The notes below the pieces were generated by a model, which worked only from the letters and a program-made list of their open reading frames with translations, was not told the DNA's origin and did no database searches. This document shows, in pieces, positions 26,212-35,647 of a stretch of DNA of 64,000 nucleotides. The position numbers were made by a program, and so were the translations under genes. Source of the DNA: Vibrio fluminensis (GTDB lineage: Bacteria > Pseudomonadota > Gammaproteobacteria > Enterobacterales > Vibrionaceae); assembly GCF_015278125.1 (NCBI RefSeq), contig NZ_JADILO010000001.1:539147-603146 (forward strand), in the 5' to 3' direction. The stretch's first letter is position 1; each line of letters starts with the position of its first letter.

Positions 26212-27246
26212 TTAACTAATCTTCCCCCACTCAAACTGCTCGATGCGCTCATCAGCAATATAGAACAGCTTATTCCCCGGTTGAATCACCGCATCCAGAT
26301 CTGGGTTTAACTCAATCCCCCCCTCGCCTTCCACAGCGATTAACGTGGCTTGATGATGTTTCTTCATAAACATAAACACCTTCTCCACCGATGTTTCTAA
26401 TGCCGCCGCAGGGTAATAGGTTGAATACTGTGTCATGCCACGAGTCGATGCTAATAACTCTTGATGCAACGCGCTCGAGCCAGGGTCTACCGCTGCTTTG
26501 GCGATCATCTCTGCGCCAACAGCTGGAATACACTCTGCGTTGGGGCAATGCTGGCTTAACAGCGCGCTCAGCGCCTCGTCTTTGAAATAAGCGACAAGAT
26601 GGGCATTAACATTGATATTGGCGCAATAGAGAGCCGCAGAGAGCGTAATGTCATCTTCTAAGTTATCGACCACAATGCAACTGGCTGCCTCTATACGCGC
26701 ATTTTGCATTTCCTGCGCATCGGTATAGCTGCTGACTTTGACAAAGCCGATTTCACCCGGCAGTGGGTTCTCGATATCAGAACGAGTGCAAAGTACGATT
26801 GGTCGATTACCTTCTTCTTCGTGTTGCAGCATACGAATCAAATGCAAAGTCCGTTGACCATTCCAGCCTAAGAGTAAAATATGGTTATCTGTATTCACTT
26901 TTCTTTTCCCTAATACGCCAGCACGCCAATATTCAACGATATTTGACGCCAATCTGCCCAAAATCGAAGCAAAAAGCGCCAATCCACCCGGTATCACAAA
27001 TAGCACGACCACCCACTTGCCCGCATCGGTCACTGGCGAATGATCGCCATAACCGACAGTGGAAGCAGTGACCATGAGATAATAAATAAAATTGGAGAAG
27101 TTATCGGTGAGATCAGATTCGCCAGCACTCCACAGGAGCAGCCATGACAACACTATATAGGCCAGCATCAACAACGCGAGGTTGCGCCCACTGAGAGTAA
27201 ACAGTGTCGAATGCAATTTACGCCGAAGGTATAGCCACAACCCCAT
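26212..27246 (-). CDS. Two-helix potassium channel with RCK/TrkA-N domain
   Basis: 344 aa. The N-terminus is cytoplasmic, followed by two membrane helices flanking a pore loop with the selectivity filter STVGYGDHSP. A Rossmann-type RCK domain follows (HILLLGWNGQRT, then RSDIENP and ASCIVVDN), and then a second C-terminal RCK/TrkA-C-like part. The layout matches MthK-like, ligand-gated tetrameric K+ channels that conduct potassium across the inner membrane. The gene has no cotranscribed neighbour. The gating ligand cannot be read from the sequence. Confidence 0.85.
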   Translation of the reverse strand: MGLWLYLRRKLHSTLFTLSGRNLALLMLAYIVLSWLLLWSAGESDLTDNFSNFIYYLMVTASTVGYGDHSPVTDAGKWVVVLFVIPGGLALFASILGRLASNIVEYWRAGVLGKRKVNTDNHILLLGWNGQRTLHLIRMLQHEEEGNRPIVLCTRSDIENPLPGEIGFVKVSSYTDAQEMQNARIEAASCIVVDNLEDDITLSAALYCANINVNAHLVAYFKDEALSALLSQHCPNAECIPAVGAEMIAKAAVDPGSSALHQELLASTRGMTQYSTYYPAAALETSVEKVFMFMKKHHQATLIAVEGEGGIELNPDLDAVIQPGNKLFYIADERIEQFEWGKIS

Positions 27247-27349
27247 AGATCGCCCTGTCTTTTCTCTAGTCGTACGTTCAATTTAAGCAAAGAGACCGTA
27301 AAAAAGCGAAAAGAGTGCAAATAGGTGAGATATAGAAAGCAAAACTCAT

Positions 27350-27374
27350 AAAAAAGCCAGCGTTACGCTGGCTT
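27350..27374 (-). terminator. Rho-independent terminator of nadA
   Basis: AAGCCAGCG-TTA-CGCTGGCTT (27354-27374), followed on the minus strand by TTTTTTA. Confidence 0.85.
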
Positions 27375-27406
27375 AGAAAAATAATCTAGGTTGTAGGGGC
27401 AGTCGC

Positions 27407-28468
27407 TTAAGCGTTGCCTTTTACTTGCATATTGAGTTGCTCAGCAAAATCTAGCATGCGATTTAGCGGGATAAGTGATTTAACACGTAGCTCGTCATCA
27501 ACGAAAATCTCGTGTTGCTCACCGCCTTCAGTCAACGCCGCTTCAATTGCTTGTAGGCCGTTCATTGCCATCCAAGGACAATGCGCACAGCTACGACAAG
27601 TCGCACCAGCACCAGCTGTTGGCGCTTCAATCAGCTCTTTCTCTGGTACTAACTGCTGCATCTTAAAGAAGATGCCTTTATCGGTAGCCACAATCATTTT
27701 CTGCTGTGGTAACTCTTTTGCAGCTTTAATCAGTTGGCTAGTAGAGCCTACAGCGTCAGCCAGCTCAACGACGCTTGCTGGTGATTCAGGGTGAACAAGA
27801 ATCGCCGCATCTGGGTAAAGACCTTTCATCTTACGCAGCGCATCTGAAGAAAACTCGTCGTGTACAATACACTCACCTTGCCACAGCAGCATGTCTGCGC
27901 CAGTTTTGTTGGCAATGTATGAGCCAAGGTGGCGGTCAGGGCCCCAGATAATTGGCTTATCTTCGCTATCTAGGTGCTCAACGATTTCAAGGGCAATACT
28001 TGAGGTTACTACCCAGTCAGCGCGTGCTTTCACCGCGGCTGAAGTGTTCGCGTAAACCACTACCGTGTGATCAGGGTGCGCGTCACAGAATTCCGTGAAC
28101 TTGTCTGCTGGGCAGCCAAGGTCTAGTGAACATTCTGCTTCTAGTGTTGGCATAAGAATGCGTTTTTCTGGTGTAAGAATCTTGGCAGATTCGCCCATAA
28201 AGCGCACACCCGCGATGATCAGAGTGCTCGCAGGATGACGGTTACCAAACTTCGCCATTTCCAATGAATCACCAACAAAACCGCCTGTCTCTTCTGCCAA
28301 CGCTTGAATTTCAGGATCGGTATAGTAGTGAGCGATAAGCACAGCGTCTTTTTCTTCTAGTAGACGCTTGATCGTCTCAATATGAGCGCGCTTCTCTTCT
28401 TCACTTAATTTTCTTGGTTTTGGAGGAAAAGGGTAAACAGTATCGATTTTATCTAAAATGTGACTCAT
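27407..28468 (-). CDS. nadA: Quinolinate synthase NadA
   Basis: 353 aa, full length. It condenses iminoaspartate with dihydroxyacetone phosphate to quinolinate in de novo NAD synthesis, using a [4Fe-4S] cluster. Seen: [20 protein letters not shown] near the N-terminus, ECSLDLGCP in the middle, and the C-terminal [10 protein letters not shown] motif carrying cluster cysteines, typical of the long gammaproteobacterial form. It follows cpoB at the end of the tol-pal cluster, but a terminator between the two suggests separate transcription. Confidence 0.97.
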   Translation of the reverse strand: MSHILDKIDTVYPFPPKPRKLSEEEKRAHIETIKRLLEEKDAVLIAHYYTDPEIQALAEETGGFVGDSLEMAKFGNRHPASTLIIAGVRFMGESAKILTPEKRILMPTLEAECSLDLGCPADKFTEFCDAHPDHTVVVYANTSAAVKARADWVVTSSIALEIVEHLDSEDKPIIWGPDRHLGSYIANKTGADMLLWQGECIVHDEFSSDALRKMKGLYPDAAILVHPESPASVVELADAVGSTSQLIKAAKELPQQKMIVATDKGIFFKMQQLVPEKELIEAPTAGAGATCRSCAHCPWMAMNGLQAIEAALTEGGEQHEIFVDDELRVKSLIPLNRMLDFAEQLNMQVKGNA

Positions 28469-28581
28469 TGCTTTGCTCTACGCAACTTCCGTTAATCCGA
28501 GTATTGTAACTCCGATCGACATCAAGAATCAAAAAGCTTTCCTGTATACCTTGGTCTGATTTGTGATGATTCACCCGATAC

Positions 28582-28608
28582 AAAAAGAGGTGCACATGGC
28601 ACCTCTTT
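28582..28608 (-). terminator. Terminator of the tol-pal-cpoB operon
   Basis: GAGGTGC/GCACCTC stem (28587-28593 with 28599-28605) with flanking A/T runs; on the minus strand it is followed by TTTTTG, just past the cpoB stop. Confidence 0.8.
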
Positions 28609-28622
28609 CAATTGACTCGATC

Positions 28623-29387
28623 TTATTTCAGTTTTTCTTGCGCAATATTCGCGGAAGCACTGCCAGGGTATTCGGTTACCACTTGTTGATAGTACTTCTT
28701 AGCCTGTTCGGCATTATTATTACGCTCAGCGATGTCACCGAGTTTCACTAGCGCATCAGCACGCTTGTTGGAATCTTTGTAAGAAATCACTGCAGCAAAG
28801 CTCTTAACCGCCTCTTTATCTTGCTTCTTAGCAAAATAAAGCTGGCCTAGCCAGTAATGTGAATTAGGCGTAAAGCTTGAATCTGGATAATCTTTTTGGA
28901 ACTGAACAAAGGCTGCAATCGCGCCTGTGTAATCACGCTTTTTAAGGATTAAATCAACGGCATTTTGGTATTCTGTTTGCTCATCTGCATTGCTACTAAA
29001 CGTTCCTTTAGGCTCGCTAGTTGCCGCAGGCGTTTCAACAGGCACTACCGCGGTTGCTTTTTCTTGGCGTACTTTATCTAATTCGACAAACAGTTCACGC
29101 TGACGTTGCAACATCTGCTGCATGTCATAGTTATTCTTTTCAATTTGACCGCGAAGTTCGCTGATCTCAAGAGCCATTGAGTCTAGTTGTTGCTGCATTT
29201 GCAACTGAACACGGTTACGGTTCTCTAGAAGGCGCTCTAGACGTTGAATATCGGTCTCATTTGAGTATGAGCGGGAGCTACTGGTACTGCCACCAATATC
29301 AGATACTGGAGCTGGTGCAGCGAACGCTAGGTTCGCTGCACTTGCCAGTAACGTAAGCGAGATAATGTGCTTGATGTTACTGAACAT
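28623..29387 (-). CDS. cpoB: CpoB (YbgF), Tol-associated cell division coordinator
   Basis: 254 aa. A signal peptide ends near AFAAPAP. An N-terminal coiled coil (about 50-105, RLERLLENRNRVQLQMQQQL region) drives trimerisation, a Pro/Ala linker follows, and then C-terminal tetratricopeptide repeats begin with YQNAVDLILKKRDYTGAIAAF. In Escherichia this periplasmic protein links the Tol machine with PBP1B so that outer-membrane constriction and septal wall synthesis stay in step. It is the last gene of the tol-pal operon, 15 bp after pal. Confidence 0.93.
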   Translation of the reverse strand: MFSNIKHIISLTLLASAANLAFAAPAPVSDIGGSTSSSRSYSNETDIQRLERLLENRNRVQLQMQQQLDSMALEISELRGQIEKNNYDMQQMLQRQRELFVELDKVRQEKATAVVPVETPAATSEPKGTFSSNADEQTEYQNAVDLILKKRDYTGAIAAFVQFQKDYPDSSFTPNSHYWLGQLYFAKKQDKEAVKSFAAVISYKDSNKRADALVKLGDIAERNNNAEQAKKYYQQVVTEYPGSASANIAQEKLK

Positions 29388-29402
29388 GAGGTCTTCCTCG
29401 AA

Positions 29403-29918
29403 TTAGTACACTAGAACTGCGCGGCGGTTCTTAGCGTATGCTTCGTTAGATTGACCTAGCACTAGTGGCTTCTCTTCGCCGTAGCTAACGATAGCGATTT
29501 GATCAGCCTGTACACCTAGCGCTTGTAGGTACATAGATACCGCTTGCGCACGACGCTCGCCTAGTGCGATGTTGTACTCAGGAGTACCACGCTCATCCGC
29601 GTGACCTTCAACTGTTACTTTTAGCGCAGGGTTAGACGTTAGGTATGCAGCGTGTAGAGCTAGAACTTTTTCGTAGTCGCTAGAGATTGTTGCATTGTCA
29701 AACGCGAAGTAAATCGTTGACGCTTGCATTACTTGATCTTTTAGCTCTTGCTCAGACAGTTGACCATTTTGGCCAATTGGTGTCGTTACCGTAGTAGATG
29801 AGCCATTGTTAGTTTCCGAGCCCGATGCGTTTGCTGCATCGTCGCTTGAACTACACGCAGTAACCGCTAGAACTGGTAGTGCAATTAGTAGCCCTTTAAG
29901 AACTTTATTAAGTTGCAT
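29403..29918 (-). CDS. pal: Peptidoglycan-associated lipoprotein Pal
   Basis: 171 aa. The lipoprotein signal ends in the lipobox LAVTAC, so Cys22 is lipidated and anchored in the outer membrane. A Ser/Thr/Asn-rich linker leads to an OmpA-like domain with [22 protein letters not shown], the diaminopimelate-binding site. Pal links outer membrane and peptidoglycan and is moved to division sites by TolB/TolA. It lies between tolB and cpoB. Confidence 0.97.
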   Translation of the reverse strand: MQLNKVLKGLLIALPVLAVTACSSSDDAANASGSETNNGSSTTVTTPIGQNGQLSEQELKDQVMQASTIYFAFDNATISSDYEKVLALHAAYLTSNPALKVTVEGHADERGTPEYNIALGERRAQAVSMYLQALGVQADQIAIVSYGEEKPLVLGQSNEAYAKNRRAVLVY

Positions 29919-29952
29919 TGTTATGTTTTCCTTACTTATTGATACTTACTTG

Positions 29953-31305
29953 CTACAAAAACGGTGACCAAGCTGGAGCACGGACGCGGCCATTGGTTGC
30001 TGGCAATCGCGCTTTAAAACGCCCATCGATCGAGACCATCGACAATACGTTAGTCTTGTTATAGATCGAGCTATAGATGACCATTCCGCCATTTGGCGCG
30101 ATACTTGGAGATTCATCCAAGAGTGTTTTTGTCAAAATTTCGACAGTACCAGTTTCCAAATCCTGCTTCGCAAGATTGAAACCAGTATTGCTACGATTCA
30201 CCATTACCAAAAAACGACCGTCTGGCGTAATTTGACCACCGAGGTTTTGACTACCCTGCCAAGTTATACGGCTGGTGTCACCGCTAGCCAAATTTACTCG
30301 ATATATCTGAGGTTTACCACCCCGATCGGAAGTGAAAATCAAGGATTTTCCATCCGGATACCAGAAAGGTTCCGTATTATTTGATCTGCCCCGCGTTATC
30401 TGGGTCAATTTTCGTGTAGCGAGATCGAGGGTATAAACCTGCAAACTGCCCGATTTAGATAAAACCAGTGCCAGTTGTTTACCGTCAGGCGAAAATTTTG
30501 GCGCACCATTGTGACGTGGGTATGACGTCACTTTCTCACTTTTACCGGTATAAATGTTCATGATGAAGATTTCAGCTTGGCCATTTTGGAAACTAACATA
30601 GGCCAGCTCTTTTCCATCTGGGGACCAAGATGGCGACATTAGAGGCTGCTTTGAGCGCAGTACTAAACGCTCGTTATAACCATCATAATCAGCCACGCGC
30701 AGCTGGTATGGGTATGAATCTTTGTCATTTACAACTACGTACGCGATACGGGTTAAGAATGCGCCACGCTCACCAGTCAGTTGCTCGTAAACTAAATCAG
30801 AAATGCGGTGCGCATACTCACGTAAGCGGTTCTTTGGCACTGTCGCACGTTTGTTAAACAATACGTGGTCTTTAGATAAAACCAGTTCACCATCACTGCC
30901 TAACGCGCGGCTTTGGCCTTTGGTCAATTGGCCGCGAACCACATCCACCAACTGATAATTGATGACGTAGTCACCCTTTGCATCTTGAGTAATGCTACCG
31001 GTTAGCAATGAGTCAACACCAAGCCCTGTCCACGCATCGAAATTAACTTCTGTTTCGTTGTATGGTGTCTGTGGCATTTTACTGGTCGCCACAGGGCTGA
31101 ATTTACCACTGCGCTGTAAGTCTGAAGCGATAACCGCTGAAACATCTTGCGGCAATGGCGCTGCGCCTTCCCATTTGAAAGGAACGATAGCAATCGGACG
31201 AGCCGAATCGATACCGTCGGTAATGACCAATTCCAGCGCCGCGTTGGCTACTTGAACGGTACTAGAGATAATAAGTGCTAGTCCTAATATAAGTCGCTTT
31301 AACAC
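29953..31305 (-). CDS. tolB: TolB, periplasmic beta-propeller of the Tol-Pal system
   Basis: 450 aa. A cleavable signal peptide (ending near VANA) is followed by an N-terminal domain (about 22-165) that binds TolA, then a six-bladed propeller with repeating SPDGKxLA motifs ([38 protein letters not shown]) that binds Pal. It shuttles Pal to the septum. Full length, directly downstream of tolA. Confidence 0.97.
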   Translation of the reverse strand: MLKRLILGLALIISSTVQVANAALELVITDGIDSARPIAIVPFKWEGAAPLPQDVSAVIASDLQRSGKFSPVATSKMPQTPYNETEVNFDAWTGLGVDSLLTGSITQDAKGDYVINYQLVDVVRGQLTKGQSRALGSDGELVLSKDHVLFNKRATVPKNRLREYAHRISDLVYEQLTGERGAFLTRIAYVVVNDKDSYPYQLRVADYDGYNERLVLRSKQPLMSPSWSPDGKELAYVSFQNGQAEIFIMNIYTGKSEKVTSYPRHNGAPKFSPDGKQLALVLSKSGSLQVYTLDLATRKLTQITRGRSNNTEPFWYPDGKSLIFTSDRGGKPQIYRVNLASGDTSRITWQGSQNLGGQITPDGRFLVMVNRSNTGFNLAKQDLETGTVEILTKTLLDESPSIAPNGGMVIYSSIYNKTNVLSMVSIDGRFKARLPATNGRVRAPAWSPFL

Positions 31306-31320
31306 AAGCTAATCCTTTAA

Positions 31321-32364
31321 TTACAGTTCAACAGTTAAATTGATGTTTTTCAGTTTGTTTACCACATCCGCCTCTTTTGGCAGCGGGAAACTCGGTACTT
31401 GGGCGACGGCGCGCTTGGTTGCCGCACATACGCGGCTATCACCTTCGAGTATACTAAAGTTACCTACGATCGCCCCCGATCCTGTCGGGATCAAACGTAA
31501 GTTAACTCGACAAGACTTTCCCCGAAAGTAGTCCTCCACTAACAGGTTTTGCTTGATAAGTTGCGTGTAGATAGCACCAAATCGCGCTACTTCACTATTA
31601 ACATATTGACCGCGTGCGGCACTGTTTTGTTCCGACTCGGATTCTAGCCCCGCAAAGATATCGTTAAGCGCCGCTTCTTGCTCTTTACGCTCACGTTCTA
31701 GTCGCTGTAAACGCTCTGTCTCTTTGCGCGCTTTCTCTGCGGCCTCTTTAGCGGCTTTCTCTTTCGCGATACGTTCTTTTTCCGCTCGTTCAGCAGCTTC
31801 GCGTTCTTTGCGTGCTTTTTCTTCAGCAGCTTTACGTTGCTGTTCCGCTTTAGCAATGGCCGCTTCTTTGGCTACCCGCTGCTCTTCTGCCTTGCGCACC
31901 GCTTCTTCTTTGGCTTTACGCTCTTGCTCAGCTTTCACGGCACGCTCTTTTTCTTTGCGTACGCGTTCTTCTTCAACTTTGCGTTCTTGCTCTTTCTTCA
32001 CTCGTTGTTTTTCAGCTTCACGCGCCGCTTTTGCTTCACGTGCTTGCTGCTCTTTGAGCTTACGAATACGCTCTTCTTCCGCTTTTCGATTCTTCTCTAG
32101 CTGCTCGCTTTCACGGCGCAGCTTATCAAGACGAGCTTGCTCTTTACGTGCAGCTTCTTCACGCTGACTGCGGATTTGTTGCGCTTGCTGGCGCACCAGT
32201 GCTGGATCAATCACTACGGCCTCAACCATACCCGCAGTTGGGGTTGGTTCCGACATGGTGAAATCCGTGCCCCAAATCAATGCAGCAACTAAGGCGGCAT
32301 GCAGAGCCACCGATATCACTATCGGTTTGCCCATTTTGTTTTTATTAGGCTTACTGTCTTTCAT
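31321..32364 (-). CDS. tolA: TolA, trans-periplasmic energy-coupling protein
   Basis: 347 aa. Domain I is a single membrane anchor (about 13-33, VISVALHAALVAALIW). Domain II (about 60-245) is a very long Lys/Glu/Ala/Arg helix spanning the periplasm. Domain III is a globular C-terminal domain with the two cysteines CRVNLRLIP and SRVCAATKRA that form its conserved disulfide. It transmits proton-motive force from TolQR to TolB-Pal. The repetitive domain II produces long false frames on the other strand. Confidence 0.95.
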   Translation of the reverse strand: MKDSKPNKNKMGKPIVISVALHAALVAALIWGTDFTMSEPTPTAGMVEAVVIDPALVRQQAQQIRSQREEAARKEQARLDKLRRESEQLEKNRKAEEERIRKLKEQQAREAKAAREAEKQRVKKEQERKVEEERVRKEKERAVKAEQERKAKEEAVRKAEEQRVAKEAAIAKAEQQRKAAEEKARKEREAAERAEKERIAKEKAAKEAAEKARKETERLQRLERERKEQEAALNDIFAGLESESEQNSAARGQYVNSEVARFGAIYTQLIKQNLLVEDYFRGKSCRVNLRLIPTGSGAIVGNFSILEGDSRVCAATKRAVAQVPSFPLPKEADVVNKLKNINLTVEL

Positions 32365-32377
32365 GAAGCGACTGAAC

Positions 32378-32821
32378 TTATTCCTTGATGTCCGTTAGCA
32401 AGCCGACTTTCTCGATACCTGCTTGGCTCAACTCATCCAAAATCAACACAATCTCTGCGTACGGTGTCGCCGCATCACCACCGACTGCCACTGGGGAGTT
32501 CGGTTTAAGGCTCAGCTCGGCTTTTACGCGCACAATCAGATCTTGCAGTGAAATACCACGCATCACTTCTTCATCGTTGACGCTCAAGCCCAAATTACCA
32601 TCACGGTCGACTTCAACAATGATAAAAGTCGTATTAGGGTCTTGCGCCATGTCTTGCATTGACTCTGCCGCTTCCGTTTTTGGCAGCTCTACTTCAACGC
32701 CTTGAGTCACAAAGGGTGACGTCACCATAAAGATGATCAGCAGTACCAACATAACGTCGATATATGGAACAACGTTAATTTCCGCGGTCATTTTACGCTT
32801 TTTACGTTGATAACCCGCCAT
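32378..32821 (-). CDS. tolR: TolR, inner-membrane component of the Tol motor
   Basis: 147 aa, ExbD/TolR family. One membrane helix, INVVPYIDVMLVLLIIFMV, contains the conserved Asp23 that carries protons. The periplasmic domain dimerises. It overlaps no gene but lies four bases after tolQ, in the usual order. Confidence 0.96.
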   Translation of the reverse strand: MAGYQRKKRKMTAEINVVPYIDVMLVLLIIFMVTSPFVTQGVEVELPKTEAAESMQDMAQDPNTTFIIVEVDRDGNLGLSVNDEEVMRGISLQDLIVRVKAELSLKPNSPVAVGGDAATPYAEIVLILDELSQAGIEKVGLLTDIKE

Positions 32822-32824
32822 GCG

Positions 32825-33508
32825 TTACTCCCTGCCAGCCATGACTTGGCGGTGAAGAATACTGTGGAACTCTTCAGAAAACGTAGCGTAGCTGTGCTCA
32901 AGTTTAGAAACCTTGTTGCTTAGGCGGTTGTATGCCATTACCGCAGGAATAGCGGCAAACAGACCCATTGCCGTTGCCACAAGTGCTTCTGCGATACCAG
33001 GCGCCACCATTGCAAGCGTCGCTTGCTTTACTTCGCCCAGCGCGATAAAGGCATGCATGATGCCCCAAACGGTACCAAATAGGCCGATGTATGGGCTGAT
33101 TGAGCCAACCGTAGCTAGGAAAGGTAAGCTGTTTTCCAATTCGTCAACTTCACGGGCAACGGCAACACGCATCGCGCGACCTGTGCCTTCCATGATGTAG
33201 TCAGGTGAATTGGCATTTGATTTACGCAGGCGAGCGAACTCGGTAAAACCTGAGTAAAAGATCTCTTCTGTGCCAGAAAGTTCATCTTTGCGTTTTGCCA
33301 CAGATTGGTAGATCACCGATAGGTCGACGCCTGACCAGAATTTGTCTTCAAAAGACTCAGACTCTTTTGCGGCCTGAGACAGCACTTTACTGCGCTTAAT
33401 GATCATCGCCCACGAGACGATAGACATGCCAAGTAGGATCAACATCACCATTTTTACTAGCAAGCTTGCTTGCAAAAACAGGTCAAGAATTGAGATATCA
33501 GCGGTCAC
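32825..33508 (-). CDS. tolQ: TolQ, stator subunit of the Tol motor
   Basis: 227 aa from GTG 33508. An in-frame ATG at 33535 would add nine residues but lacks a ribosome site, while GGAG lies ten bases before the GTG, and the resulting start ([18 protein letters not shown]) aligns with other TolQ proteins. It has three membrane helices; the MotA/ExbB motif [14 protein letters not shown] lies in the second half. The pentamer around TolR conducts protons. It overlaps ybgC by 11 bases. Confidence 0.95.
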   Translation of the reverse strand: MTADISILDLFLQASLLVKMVMLILLGMSIVSWAMIIKRSKVLSQAAKESESFEDKFWSGVDLSVIYQSVAKRKDELSGTEEIFYSGFTEFARLRKSNANSPDYIMEGTGRAMRVAVAREVDELENSLPFLATVGSISPYIGLFGTVWGIMHAFIALGEVKQATLAMVAPGIAEALVATAMGLFAAIPAVMAYNRLSNKVSKLEHSYATFSEEFHSILHRQVMAGRE

Positions 33509-33917
33509 TTCGAGAAAACTCCATAAATATTGCATGAGGGATGGCTGTTGGTCTCATCCTCTCGTTATTGATACATGCTACCTTAACCATTGCTCGGCAC
33601 AATGTTTTACCATCAGGATTTACGATCTCCTGACAGAATGTTAACGATGCTTTCTTTAGCTCCGCGATGGAAGTTCTCACCACCAAGTGATCGTCAAGCC
33701 TAGCACCCTGTAAAAAGTCTATGTCCATATGTCGGACTACAAAACCGATGTTTTGTTCCAAAAGAACATGCTGCGAGACACCCGCACTGCGCAGCATTTC
33801 TGTGCGCGCTCTTTCAAAAAATTTCAAATAGTTTGAGTGGTACACCACACCGCCTGCGTCAGTGTCTTCATAATAGACGGTAATTGGCCACTCAAATGCT
33901 ACCTGTACGTTATCCAC
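33498..33917 (-). CDS. ybgC: Acyl-CoA thioesterase YbgC
   Basis: 139 aa from GTG 33917, which has GGGTG six bases upstream and gives the normal N-terminus (about nine residues before [13 protein letters not shown]). ATG 33962 is an alternative that adds 15 residues without a spaced ribosome site. Hotdog fold with [17 protein letters not shown]; the Asp is catalytic. It is a thioesterase at the head of the tol-pal operon, reported to act on short-chain or phospholipid-pathway acyl-CoAs. Confidence 0.92.
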   Translation of the reverse strand: MDNVQVAFEWPITVYYEDTDAGGVVYHSNYLKFFERARTEMLRSAGVSQHVLLEQNIGFVVRHMDIDFLQGARLDDHLVVRTSIAELKKASLTFCQEIVNPDGKTLCRAMVKVACINNERMRPTAIPHAIFMEFSRSDR

Positions 33918-34015
33918 GTTTACACCCGATGTTGATGCTATTAGTTCGATACTATAACGCATTCCAATAACTTATGTGCAAGCAGTGTTGAGTGATTTCA
34001 GACGTTCGACTAAAA

Positions 34016-34047
34016 AAAAACACCAGTTTAGATAAACTGGTGTTTTT
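34016..34047 (-). terminator. Bidirectional-looking terminator after ybgE
   Basis: CACCAGTTTA and TAAACTGGTG (34021-34030 with 34033-34042), flanked by A9 and T6 runs. It closes the cyd operon on the minus strand before ybgC. Confidence 0.9.
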
Positions 34048-34084
34048 TCAATATGTTCTTGATGGATTTTTGTACAATTAAATT

Positions 34085-34387
34085 CTATAAAACGTAAGCA
34101 ACTGTTAAATAGATTAAAATCCCTAAACTGATGTATGGGCTGAATAGTAGCTGCCAATACCAATTTCTTGGCTTAAATGACAGGCCAAACACCATACTTG
34201 AACATACCGCCCAAATAAGCAGAGGCGAAATCACTGCATTAAAGCCGCCAATCGCTTCTGAATAGGCATGTGGGTCCCACATCAACATTGCAACATGAAA
34301 GAACCCAAGTACCAGGGATAAAACCCTAAATAGGGTCTTATCCAATGGGGCATGCAGTTTAGTCATCAAGTCAGCGAGATTACTCAC
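34085..34387 (-). CDS. ybgE: Cyd operon protein YbgE
   Basis: 100 aa from GTG 34387, whose start overlaps the cydX stop by eight bases. It is a small inner-membrane protein with three predicted helices, with MLMWDPHAYSEAIGGF typical of YbgE. It follows cydX in most gammaproteobacteria. Its role in the oxidase is unclear. Confidence 0.88.
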   Translation of the reverse strand: MSNLADLMTKLHAPLDKTLFRVLSLVLGFFHVAMLMWDPHAYSEAIGGFNAVISPLLIWAVCSSMVFGLSFKPRNWYWQLLFSPYISLGILIYLTVAYVL

Positions 34388-34487
34388 TGTCTTTGTCCAT
34401 CATCTCAGAGTGCTCTAACCAAAGAGCGTTGATGATACCGAATGCACAAGCAAGTAGTACACCTAGAATCCATGCGAAATACCACAT
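34380..34487 (-). CDS. cydX: CydX, small subunit of cytochrome bd oxidase
   Basis: 35-aa gene, easily missed because of its size. AGGAGC lies a few bases before the ATG at 34487. The sequence begins MWYFAWILGVLLACAFGI, a single membrane helix, followed by NALWLEH and an acidic tail, the CydX pattern. CydX stabilises the haem b558/b595 site of CydAB. It sits 12 bp after cydB and overlaps ybgE. Confidence 0.95.
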   Translation of the reverse strand: MWYFAWILGVLLACAFGIINALWLEHSEMMDKDSE

Positions 34488-34499
34488 AGTAAATGCTCC

Positions 34500-35636
34500 T
34501 TAGTAAAGTGAGTTTTTGTTTTCTTCAATGTATTTGTTATCCAAGCGGCCAAACATCTTGTAGTAAGTCCAAGACGTGTAACCAAGAATAACTGGAACCA
34601 TTACTGCTGCTACAGCAGTCATTAGGTTCAACGTCAACTCAGATGAAGTTGCATCCCACATAGTTAAGCTGTGAGCAGGTACTAGGCTTGAAGGCATTAC
34701 GAATGGGAACATTGCAAAGCCAGCCGTTAAAATCACACCTGCGTTACCCAAGCTTGAGAATAGGAACGCAAAGCCACACTTTTCAAAACGCGAAGCAAGA
34801 ACCGCAAGCAGTGGCATAACCACACCAAGAGCAGGCGCTGCCCACATTAGTGGGTAAGTTTCGAAGTTGTTCATCCACGCACCCGCTTCACGAATTACTT
34901 CTTTGTTCAGTGGGTTTGATGGTGCATTTGTATCCATCACACTGGTAATCACGTAGCCATCAATGTTCTGAATCCAGAAGCCAGCTGCAACAAATGCTGC
35001 AACGGTAAGTAGACCCATCAATTGTGCTACGCCACGAGCACGAGTATGCACGTCAGCAGTGGTCTTCATTTGTAGCCAAGTTGCACCTTGCATCACGATC
35101 ATAAACACACTGACTAGACCACAAAGGATAGCAAATGGGTTAAGAAGACCGAAGAATGAACCATGGTACGTTGGCATCATAAAGTCGCTAAGTTGGAACG
35201 GTACGCCTTGCAGCAGGTTACCAAACGCTACACCGAAGATTAGCGGTGGAACGAAACCACTGATTGCGATACAGATATCCCAAGTTTGACGCCATTTTTT
35301 GTCTTCGATCTTTGAACGGTAATCAAGACCAAGTGGACGTAGCCATAGCGCAGCAAGCGTTAGGATCATCGCTAGGTAGAAACCTGAGAATGACGTTGCG
35401 TAAACCAATGGCCAAGCAGCAAATAGAGCACCACCTGCGGTGATTAGCCATACTTGGTTGCCGTCCCAGTGTGGAGCGATAGTGTTAATCATCACTCGAC
35501 GCTCAGTGTCGTTTTTACCAATGATTGGCACAAGCGCACCAACGCCCATGTCAAAACCATCTGTAATGGCGAAACCTACTAGTAGAACACCAATCAGTAC
35601 CCACCAGATAAGTCGTAAGATTTCGTAATCAAACAT
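34500..35636 (-). CDS. cydB: Cytochrome bd ubiquinol oxidase subunit II
   Basis: 378 aa, polytopic. It starts MFDYEILRLIWWVLIGVLLVG with the ITDGFDMG motif typical of CydB. It pairs with CydA and scaffolds the quinol oxidase. It lies 11 bp after cydA. Confidence 0.97.
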   Translation of the reverse strand: MFDYEILRLIWWVLIGVLLVGFAITDGFDMGVGALVPIIGKNDTERRVMINTIAPHWDGNQVWLITAGGALFAAWPLVYATSFSGFYLAMILTLAALWLRPLGLDYRSKIEDKKWRQTWDICIAISGFVPPLIFGVAFGNLLQGVPFQLSDFMMPTYHGSFFGLLNPFAILCGLVSVFMIVMQGATWLQMKTTADVHTRARGVAQLMGLLTVAAFVAAGFWIQNIDGYVITSVMDTNAPSNPLNKEVIREAGAWMNNFETYPLMWAAPALGVVMPLLAVLASRFEKCGFAFLFSSLGNAGVILTAGFAMFPFVMPSSLVPAHSLTMWDATSSELTLNLMTAVAAVMVPVILGYTSWTYYKMFGRLDNKYIEENKNSLY

Positions 35637-35647
35637 ATTCTTTCTCC

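Noticed and set aside
31724..32167. Long plus-strand frames rich in Ala, Ser, Arg and Phe opposite tolA
   Set aside because: They are mirror frames of the repetitive Lys/Glu/Ala helix of TolA.
33509..33535. ATG at 33535 as the tolQ start
   Set aside because: It has no ribosome site, and the GTG at 33508 gives the N-terminus typical of TolQ.
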